DNA of 10,389 nucleotides from Prevotellaceae bacterium UBA1075 (GTDB taxonomy: Bacteria > Bacteroidota > Bacteroidia > Bacteroidales > Bacteroidaceae), in NCBI GenBank assembly GCA_002316015.1, contig DCCS01000026.1, positions 1 through 10,389 on the forward strand. Direction: 5' to 3'. This document shows, piece by piece, positions 5,864-10,389 of this stretch; position 1 is the first letter of the stretch; every line of letters starts with the position of its first letter. The notes beneath the pieces were generated by a model. The model saw only the letters and a program-made list of their open reading frames with translations. It made no database searches and was not told the DNA's origin. The position numbers were made by a program, and so were the translations under genes.

Positions 5864-6640
5864 TGTCTCTGCCACCACCAGGGGCAACGAATGGCATCCC
5901 TGACGCAGGAATCCCTGCTTGCCCAGGGCCGCGAGCAGCCCCTCGGACATGGCCTCGTTGTCCTTTCGGGTATAGCGCACATCTGTGAAGACCTGGGCGA
6001 GGGTATCCTTGCCGTTCTCGGCCACGAACCTCTGGTTGGCGGGCAGGGCTTCCTTGGCCGAATAATACCGTGCAATGCGCTCAGGCGTGTAGGGCCGGTA
6101 GGACTCCTGGTGCACGAAAGCTTCCAGGGGAAGCCTGTCCTGCGGGGAGGGGTTCTCGTCGGGCCAGCCCATGGTGAGTGTCGCCACGGGGAACGTGAGC
6201 GCGGGCAGGTGTAGCGTCTCGGCTATCTGCGCGGGTGTGTACAGGGTGGTTCCCAGGTAGCAGATGCCAAGCCCTTCCTCCTCGGCCAGGTTGCAGAGCG
6301 TCTGGGTGTAGAGGAGCGCGTCGGTGGCCGCGTTCATAAAACTGAGCATATTGTCATATCCCGGCACAGCCTTGTTGCACTCGCACCAGTCACTCACGCG
6401 CCTGAAGTCGGCGCAGATGGTGAGCACCACGGGAGCGGAGGTCACCATGGGCTGGTGGAAATGCAGGGGTGCAAGTGCCCGCTTACCCTCCTGTGAGCGG
6501 GTCACCACCACGCTGTAGAGCTGCAGGTTGCCCATCGTCTGCGTGTGGGAGGCCTCCTCCAGCAAGCGGTCCAGCAACTCGTCCGGTACGGGTTGCCGCG
6601 TATATTTGCGTATCGTCTTGCGCTTGGTTATCCAGTTCAT
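5402..6640 (-). CDS. NfsA-like nitroreductase fused to the C-terminal segment of class II ribonucleotide reductase
   Basis: The 412-residue protein has two unrelated parts. Residues 1 to about 246 form a complete FMN-dependent nitroreductase (NADPH oxidoreductase family): an N-terminal RKTIRKYT motif for FMN phosphate, SHTQTMGNLQ at 31-40, GLGICYLG at 123-130, and the usual C-terminal tail with FTDVRYTRKDNEAMSEG (218-234). From about 260 (RPEVLECDVVRFQN) to 403 it matches the segment just before the Cys-rich tail of Bacteroidetes adenosylcobalamin-dependent ribonucleotide reductase (NrdJ), including GCPYEIFTGL (287-296), YDFQFENKRGYKTTIEGL (326-343) and YWDYAKLISGVLR (351-363). The radical-enzyme barrel and the C-terminal CxxC tail are both absent. 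The frame is open throughout with no stop at the join. It starts 25 bases after dnaA and is followed by folB 9 bases on. The nitroreductase half may be active; a role for the NrdJ half is unknown. An assembly chimera is possible. Confidence 0.85.
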   Translation of the reverse strand: MNWITKRKTIRKYTRQPVPDELLDRLLEEASHTQTMGNLQLYSVVVTRSQEGKRALAPLHFHQPMVTSAPVVLTICADFRRVSDWCECNKAVPGYDNMLSFMNAATDALLYTQTLCNLAEEEGLGICYLGTTLYTPAQIAETLHLPALTFPVATLTMGWPDENPSPQDRLPLEAFVHQESYRPYTPERIARYYSAKEALPANQRFVAENGKDTLAQVFTDVRYTRKDNEAMSEGLLAALGKQGFLRQGCHSLPLVVAETRPEVLECDVVRFQNKKEKWVAFVGLLGGCPYEIFTGLMDDEEGIALPKSVTHGRIIKHVDRDGLKRYDFQFENKRGYKTTIEGLSEKFNPEYWDYAKLISGVLRYRMPIDHVIKLVTSLQLESDNINSWKTGVARALKKYLPDSQQGDDNVES

Positions 6641-6665
6641 GCGTCTTGGCTTGTCATGTGTTTGC

Positions 6666-8072
6666 TCACGCCTTCAGTTTCCCCTCCAGCTCGCTCACTT
6701 TCTTTTGGAAGTCCTTGTCGCTCTTCAGGCGATTCTCGATGGTGCGCACGCTATGGATTACCGTGGCATGGTTCCTGCCGCCCACGAGTGTGCCTATCTT
6801 ACTGGCTGTCAACTGAGTGTGATGCTGTGCCAGATACATGCTCAACTGACGCACCAGCACGATGTTGGCCTTGCGGCTTTTGCCATAGACATCCTCTTGC
6901 CTGATTTGGAAATATTCACAGGCATGCTCCACTATCTGGTCCATGGTGATGGCGCGCTTGCGCTCGGCATGCGCGTTGTGGTTCATGATGCGCATCGCAA
7001 ACTGGAGATCCACATCACGGTTGAAGACCACCGAGTAGGCGAGCAGGCTCTGCACCACACCCTCCAACTCACGCACGCTGTCGCTCACATTCTGCGAGAT
7101 ATAGTCGATGACCTTCTCGGGGATCTTCAGCCCGTCATGCTTGACCTTGCTTTCCAGGATATCGCGTCGCAGGCGCTCCTCGGGCTTCTCCAGTTCGGCC
7201 AGCAGCCCACTCTGGAACCGTGTAATCATCCTGTCCTCCATTCCCTGAAGGGCCAGGGGCGGGCGGTCGCTGGTGAGGATGATGTGCCGTCCATTCTGGC
7301 GCAAATGGTTGAATATGTGGAAAAAGGTGTATTGCGTGGCCTTCTTGCCCACCATCTCCTGGATGTCGTCAATGATGAGCATGTCAATGCTCTGGTAGAA
7401 GTGCATGAAGTCGTTTACCCTGTTCTGCCCCACCGAGGATGTGTACTGCACCTCAAAGAGTCTCGCGCTCAGGTAGAGCACGCGCTTCTCGGGGTGGAGT
7501 TCCTTCATGCGTGTGCCGATGGCATTGACCAGATGGGTCTTGCCCACACCGCTCGGGCCGTAGATGAAGAAGGGGTTGAACGTCTGCTGGCTGGGGTTCT
7601 CGGCGATGGAAAGTCCGATGCTGCGGGGCAGCTTGTTGCTCATGCCCTCGATGAAGTTCCCGAAGTTCTGCTTCATGTTGAGACGCGAGTCCAGGTCCTG
7701 GGCCATGCCGGCGGCCTGGGCCATGCGTGGCGACTGGTTGGCCGGGCTTGTGTCGCGCGCCTGCCTGTCAAGGGGAGTGGGCTCGTCGCTCTCCACGTTC
7801 ACCGTCTCACGGCCGGCCACCCTCACCTCATAACTCAGATGCTGGTCGGCGCCGAACACCTTGGCGACGGTCATGTGCAAGAGTCTCCGGAAATGGCTTT
7901 CCAGATACTCATAGAAGAAGTTGGAGGGGATGTATATGGTCAGTTTCCTCTCCTCCGGGTCATAGGCTTTGAACCTTGTGGGCTCAAACCATGTGGCGAA
8001 CTGCCGCTCGTCCACATTGTTCCTGATGATGCCCAGGCACTCCTTCCACTTGTCGCGTGGTGTCTTGTCCAT
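6666..8072 (-). CDS. dnaA: Chromosomal replication initiator DnaA
   Basis: The 468-residue AAA+ protein initiates replication by binding DnaA boxes at oriC and melting the origin. Domain I (about 1-85) starts with DKWKECLGIIRNNVDERQFATWF. Domain II is a short Gln/Ala/Pro linker (about 90-130). Domain III has Walker A GPSGVGKT (172-179), Walker B LIIDDIQ (232-238), sensor 1 ILTSDR (265-270), an arginine finger in RMITRFQ (R285) and sensor 2 in VRELEG (R334). Domain IV has the helix-turn-helix signature GGRNHATVIHS (431-441); Asn434 stands where E. coli has Asp433, a DNA-contacting residue. The start has AAAGGAAGG directly upstream. It is the first gene of a dnaA-nitroreductase fusion-folB unit; no dnaN or rpmH lies nearby. 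No perfect DnaA box is present, so an adjacent oriC is not supported. Confidence 0.97.
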   Translation of the reverse strand: MDKTPRDKWKECLGIIRNNVDERQFATWFEPTRFKAYDPEERKLTIYIPSNFFYEYLESHFRRLLHMTVAKVFGADQHLSYEVRVAGRETVNVESDEPTPLDRQARDTSPANQSPRMAQAAGMAQDLDSRLNMKQNFGNFIEGMSNKLPRSIGLSIAENPSQQTFNPFFIYGPSGVGKTHLVNAIGTRMKELHPEKRVLYLSARLFEVQYTSSVGQNRVNDFMHFYQSIDMLIIDDIQEMVGKKATQYTFFHIFNHLRQNGRHIILTSDRPPLALQGMEDRMITRFQSGLLAELEKPEERLRRDILESKVKHDGLKIPEKVIDYISQNVSDSVRELEGVVQSLLAYSVVFNRDVDLQFAMRIMNHNAHAERKRAITMDQIVEHACEYFQIRQEDVYGKSRKANIVLVRQLSMYLAQHHTQLTASKIGTLVGGRNHATVIHSVRTIENRLKSDKDFQKKVSELEGKLKA

Positions 8073-8108
8073 TCCTTCCTTTGTGGATTTATTGTCTTTT
8101 TAGCCAGC

Positions 8109-8122
8109 GTCCCACATGGGAC
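8109..8122. promoter_or_regulatory. Palindrome at the predicted dnaA transcription start
   Basis: GTCCCA (8109-8114) and TGGGAC (8117-8122) form perfect arms around a central CA. The palindrome sits 6-20 bases downstream of the predicted -7 box, where a bound repressor would block initiation or early elongation. It could also be a short leader hairpin, though a 2-nt loop is too tight without opening the last pairs. Confidence 0.4.
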
Positions 8123-8128
8123 ACAATG

Positions 8129-8160
8129 CAAATTTACATACTTTATACTTTCGCGCCAAA
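8129..8160 (-). promoter_or_regulatory. dnaA promoter, Bacteroidetes consensus
   Basis: On the minus strand TAAATTTG (complement of 8129-8136) fits -7 TAnnTTTG and TTTG (complement of 8157-8160) fits -33, separated by 20 bases as in known Bacteroides promoters. Transcription should start near 8122, giving a leader of about 50 bases before the dnaA ATG at 8072. Confidence 0.65.
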
Positions 8161-8434
8161 TCATGCCCCATGGGCTCAGCCCGTGCTTTTTCTCGTACAA
8201 TACGCTGAGAGTCAGAGCGCGTACGGACGATTTCCCTACCACTATGAGGTATTCCGCTCACGCATCCGCACAAATGACTGATATATAGACAGGCGCGGAA
8301 TTCCACCCCGAGCATGGTACCCGCCCTGGCCGTCAGCGGATAACTTGCGCTCAATCAAACCGCAACGGGCACATGCGTCTCATGTGGCGGGAAGGGTACC
8401 TTATTTTGATTAAATACAAATAACAATGTGCTGC

Positions 8435-8459
8435 CCGCCAGGGAAAACCCGCTTGGCGG
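8435..8459 (-). terminator. Hairpin downstream of the MCE gene, possible terminator
   Basis: CCGCCA (8435-8440) pairs with TGGCGG (8454-8459), and GGG-AAAA-CCC (8441-8450) forms an inner stem, with GCT bulged. It lies about 25 bases past the stop of the MCE gene. The minus-strand sequence after it is only moderately T-rich, so it would be a weak terminator or an mRNA 3'-end stabiliser. Confidence 0.4.
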
Positions 8460-8483
8460 CTGTGTGGGGCGCTTGCGGCGCCG

Positions 8484-9368
8484 TCACTTCTCCTTCCTCC
8501 CGAAAGCCGAGAAATGCACATAGCGCTTGGGGTGGGCCTTGAGGTCGGTGACCAGGCTGTCGGCGCTCTGCACCGCGCGGTTCAGATTGTTGTATAGTCC
8601 GGGGTCTTTCATCAGCAGCCCCAGCGTGCCCTCCTCGCTCTGCATCTGTGCCACCATCCGGTTGACGTTGCCTATGGTCGAGTTCACGCTGTCCATGGTA
8701 GCCTGCAGGTTCAGGCGGTTGAGGTTGTCGGTGAGGGTCACCACATTCTCACCCGCCCTGTTGAAGGTGCTGGCCATTGCGGGCACATCCTTGGCCAGCA
8801 GGCGCTTGAGTTCCAGGCTGCTCTCGTTGAGGTGGGCCGTGAGTGTCTCCGCGTTCTTGAGGATAAGGGGGAGGTTGGGGTCGGCGGCCAGGGTGTTGAG
8901 CGTGGCCAGCAGGGTGTCCACGCGGGCCAGCACCTGGTCCACCTTGGGCATGAGGTCGGCAGCCTTCGACATGAGGCCGCCCCCCTCGCTGCCCTGTATG
9001 GTGTCGCCTGGCTGGTAAGCCTCACCCAGGTTGGTGGCAAGCAGCATGTTGAGCGTGCACCCGCCCAGCATGGCTTCGTCCAGAGAGGCGGTGCTGCCCT
9101 TGGGTATGCGCAGCCCGCTGGCCGTGCTTATCTCCACCAGCACCTGGCCGGGGCGGTCATAGTCATAGATGATGTCGCTCACCGTGCCCACATTGTAGCC
9201 GTCGGCATACACGGTGCTGTTCTTGCTCAGCCCCTTCGCGTTGCTGAAGCGGATGTAATAGATATCGCTCGAGCTGAAGAGGTTCGCGCCCTTGAGGAAC
9301 TTGATACCGAAGAACAGTATCAGCAGAGCGGCCACGCCCGTAAGACCTATCTTGACTTCCTTTCTCAT
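8484..9368 (-). CDS. MCE/MlaD-family lipid-transport protein
   Basis: The 294-residue protein has a short cytoplasmic start, one membrane span (about 7-25), an MCE domain (about 36-127, with YADGYNVGTVSDI at 54-66 and LDEAMLGGCTLNML at 96-109) and a long, mostly helical tail (about 135-280) rich in Leu, Asn and Val. MCE proteins are periplasmic, inner-membrane-anchored subunits that form hexameric channels carrying phospholipids or other lipids between membranes; the helical tail probably forms the tube seen in longer family members. The MlaE/MlaF permease and ATPase are not in this window. It follows the amidase after 133 bases in the same direction, an arrangement suggesting envelope co-regulation. 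Called mlaD-like rather than mlaD, since its system is not shown. Confidence 0.9.
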   Translation of the reverse strand: MRKEVKIGLTGVAALLILFFGIKFLKGANLFSSSDIYYIRFSNAKGLSKNSTVYADGYNVGTVSDIIYDYDRPGQVLVEISTASGLRIPKGSTASLDEAMLGGCTLNMLLATNLGEAYQPGDTIQGSEGGGLMSKAADLMPKVDQVLARVDTLLATLNTLAADPNLPLILKNAETLTAHLNESSLELKRLLAKDVPAMASTFNRAGENVVTLTDNLNRLNLQATMDSVNSTIGNVNRMVAQMQSEEGTLGLLMKDPGLYNNLNRAVQSADSLVTDLKAHPKRYVHFSAFGRKEK

Positions 9369-9501
9369 CTTTGCTTGCTGTATGTGCTTTAATAATAATA
9401 TGTGTGTTCACCACCTGGCGGGACTACGTCCCTGGGGCCCACGCTCCCGCATGCCTGTCATCTGTCCTGCCCTTGCCCCACGGCCTGGCGGGGACTCGCG
9501 C
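9369..9501. repeat. GC-rich spacer with repeated CCTGGCGGG and a small hairpin
   Basis: CCTGGCGGG occurs at 9414-9422 and again at 9484-9492, both followed by an ACT-type extension. GGGAC-TAC-GTCCC at 9420-9432 forms a 5-bp stem. The same 9-mer is found inverted at 8434-8442, in the next spacer. I see no clear -7/-33 promoter for the MCE gene here, so read-through from the amidase is likely. Confidence 0.5.
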
Positions 9502-10239
9502 TCACTTCCTGTAGGCCACGATGGCCTTGTAGATGCTCTTGGCCATGGCCGCTATGCCTGCCTGTGTGTTGAGGTAAGTCTCCTCCGAGGGATTGTTGAT
9601 GTAGCCCAGCTCCACCAGCACGCCGGGCATGCTGGTCGCGCGCAGCACCAGGAACCCGGCCTGGTGCACGCCCTTGTCCAGGCGCTTGGCTGTGACGCGG
9701 AACTGCTCCTGCACCATGCGCGCCAGCCTCACACTCTGTGCCATGTTCCGGTCCTGCATCAACTCGAATATGATGTAGCTCTCGCTGCTGTTGGGGTCAA
9801 AGCCCTCGTACTTCTGCTCGTAGTTGCTCTCGAGCGTGATGACGGAGTTCTCGCGCTTGGCAACCTCCAGGTTGTCGGCGGCACGGTGCATCCCCAGCGT
9901 GTAGGTCTCGGCTCCCCGGGGGCCTGTCTTGCCGGGCGTGCTGTTGGTGTGTATGCTGATGAAGAGGTCGGCCTTGGCGCGGTTGGCGATGTTGGCACGC
10001 TCGTCCAGTGCCACAAACACATCTTTCTTCCGGGTGTATATCACCTTCACATCCGGGCAGTTGTCCTCGACCATCTTCCCCAGCGCGAGGGCCACGGACA
10101 GGTTGATGTTCTTCTCCTTGCTGGTGCGTCCCACGGCTCCGGCATCCTTGCCCCCATGCCCCGCGTCAATCACAAGGGTGTAGGCATCGGCGCACAGACT
10201 GGACAACAGGAGTGCAAGGATTAGGGCTATTCGGTTCAT
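9502..10239 (-). CDS. Secreted N-acetylmuramoyl-L-alanine amidase (Amidase_3)
   Basis: The enzyme cleaves the bond between N-acetylmuramic acid and L-Ala in peptidoglycan, in the periplasm, typically during septal wall splitting. The 245-residue protein starts at the ATG at 10239, where a clear signal peptide begins (MNRIALILALLLSSLCADA, likely cut after Ala19). The frame is open upstream to 10326, but that start would bury the signal peptide and cross the promoter. Zinc ligands are H28 (IDAGHGG), E42 (SKEKNINL) and H97 (SIHTNS), and the catalytic Glu is E210 (VELGYINN). An insertion at about 118-170 (including NYEQKYEGFDPNSSES) lies where related division amidases have a regulatory helix that blocks the active site, so activation by a partner is possible. 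The Cys16 context SSLCADA could be read as a lipobox-like site but is poor for one. The MCE gene follows on the same strand. Confidence 0.93.
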   Translation of the reverse strand: MNRIALILALLLSSLCADAYTLVIDAGHGGKDAGAVGRTSKEKNINLSVALALGKMVEDNCPDVKVIYTRKKDVFVALDERANIANRAKADLFISIHTNSTPGKTGPRGAETYTLGMHRAADNLEVAKRENSVITLESNYEQKYEGFDPNSSESYIIFELMQDRNMAQSVRLARMVQEQFRVTAKRLDKGVHQAGFLVLRATSMPGVLVELGYINNPSEETYLNTQAGIAAMAKSIYKAIVAYRK

Positions 10240-10252
10240 CGGTATGCTCTGA

Positions 10253-10306
10253 TTATGGCACAAAAATAGTGGTTTTGAGTGAAATCGCAAAGTGTTTGTG
10301 CCATAA
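10253..10306 (-). promoter_or_regulatory. Amidase promoter framed by a perfect 12-bp inverted repeat
   Basis: On the minus strand TATTTTTG (complement of 10261-10268) fits -7 TAnnTTTG and TTTG (complement of 10288-10291) fits -33, 19 bases apart. A perfect inverted repeat, TTATGGCACAAA (10253-10264) and TTTGTGCCATAA (10295-10306), flanks the promoter. One arm overlaps the last four bases of the -7 box, the other ends 3 bases beyond the -33 box. Arm centres are 42 bp apart, about four helical turns. The predicted leader is only about 15 bases. A looping or cooperative repressor is the natural reading. Confidence 0.7.
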
Positions 10307-10389
10307 AGGATAAATATTGGGAACAAGGGGACGCTCTGGTTGCCGCTGGCCGTCGGTCACACTCGACCCCGCCGGCACAGGCTGGCCAG
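10307..10389. other. Unassigned right edge
   Basis: The last 83 bases change from AT-rich to GC-rich at about 10327. Short open frames exist on both strands, but none shows a start, a family motif or a ribosome binding site. It may be spacer or the edge of a neighbouring gene. Confidence 0.3.

Larger units (their letters stand above)
8073..8483. other. Spacer between MCE gene and dnaA, rich in inverted repeats
   Basis: About 410 bases without a credible gene. Besides the dnaA promoter it holds: a GGGC-TCA-GCCC hairpin at 8172-8182 followed by TTTTT at 8187-8191 (plus-strand direction); GGTACCC (8316-8322) inverted against GGGTACC (8394-8400); CACATG/CATGTG (8370-8375 with 8381-8386) nested inside that pair; and an AT-rich run at 8401-8430. 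TGTGGATTT, two mismatches from a DnaA box, lies in the dnaA leader near 8081-8090. No cluster of DnaA boxes was seen. Confidence 0.5.

Noticed and set aside
6528..8288. 586-codon plus-strand open frame opposite dnaA
   Set aside because: dnaA on the minus strand has every expected motif; the antisense frame is a side effect of GC-rich codon use and overlaps the dnaA promoter as well.
8100..8354. 84-codon minus-strand open frame upstream of dnaA
   Set aside because: It covers the predicted dnaA promoter and palindromes, and its sequence (Arg/Cys/Ser-rich) shows no family.
8073..8483. oriC next to dnaA
   Set aside because: No cluster of DnaA boxes was found; only a two-mismatch site in the dnaA leader and one AT-rich run.
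10240..10326. Longer start for the amidase at 10326
   Set aside because: It would place 29 residues before a clear signal peptide and lie across a good promoter and its inverted repeat.
10253..10389. C-terminal end of an upstream minus-strand gene
   Set aside because: A frame is open from the edge to a TAA at 10253-10255, but it crosses the promoter boxes and shows no family resemblance; more sequence would be needed.

Overview
The window looks like a chromosomal segment of a fairly GC-rich Bacteroidales bacterium, most likely Prevotella-like. The reasons are the protein families (an OadG-OadA-OadB sodium pump, an Amidase_3/MCE pair, a Bacteroidetes-type DnaA and a NrdJ C-terminal segment of Bacteroidetes type) and the candidate promoters, which fit the Bacteroidetes consensus TAnnTTTG (-7) with TTTG (-33) rather than a sigma70 pattern. 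The genus is inference. Every convincing gene is on the minus strand, so the biological order runs from the right edge to the left.

In transcription order: (1) 10239-8484, a secreted N-acetylmuramoyl-L-alanine amidase followed by an MCE/MlaD-family lipid-transport protein, which together serve the cell envelope. The amidase promoter is framed by a perfect 12-bp inverted repeat. (2) 8483-8073, a structured spacer carrying the dnaA promoter, with a palindrome near its predicted transcription start. (3) 8072-5030, a compact dnaA - nitroreductase fusion - folB run. The middle gene is the most unusual item in the window: a complete NfsA-like nitroreductase continues in frame into the C-terminal segment of an adenosylcobalamin-dependent ribonucleotide reductase (NrdJ), without the NrdJ catalytic barrel. 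(4) 5029-1344, the oadG - oadA - oadB operon for a biotin-dependent, sodium-pumping oxaloacetate decarboxylase. Its promoter region carries an 11-bp inverted repeat, an unusually long hairpin-rich spacer separates oadG from oadA, and it ends at a strong intrinsic terminator. (5) 1343-515, about 830 bases with no credible gene but with a ~23-bp tandem repeat array, two DnaA-box-like repeats and hairpins. (6) 514-1, the N-terminal part of an IS1595-family transposase running off the left edge.

Functionally the window combines core metabolism and housekeeping (replication initiation, folate synthesis, anaerobic oxaloacetate decarboxylation coupled to sodium export, cell wall and lipid trafficking) with one insertion sequence. 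No defence system, CRISPR array, tRNA or rRNA was recognised. The main candidates for something new are the nitroreductase-NrdJ chimera, the inverted repeats that straddle two promoters, and the repeat array beside the IS element.
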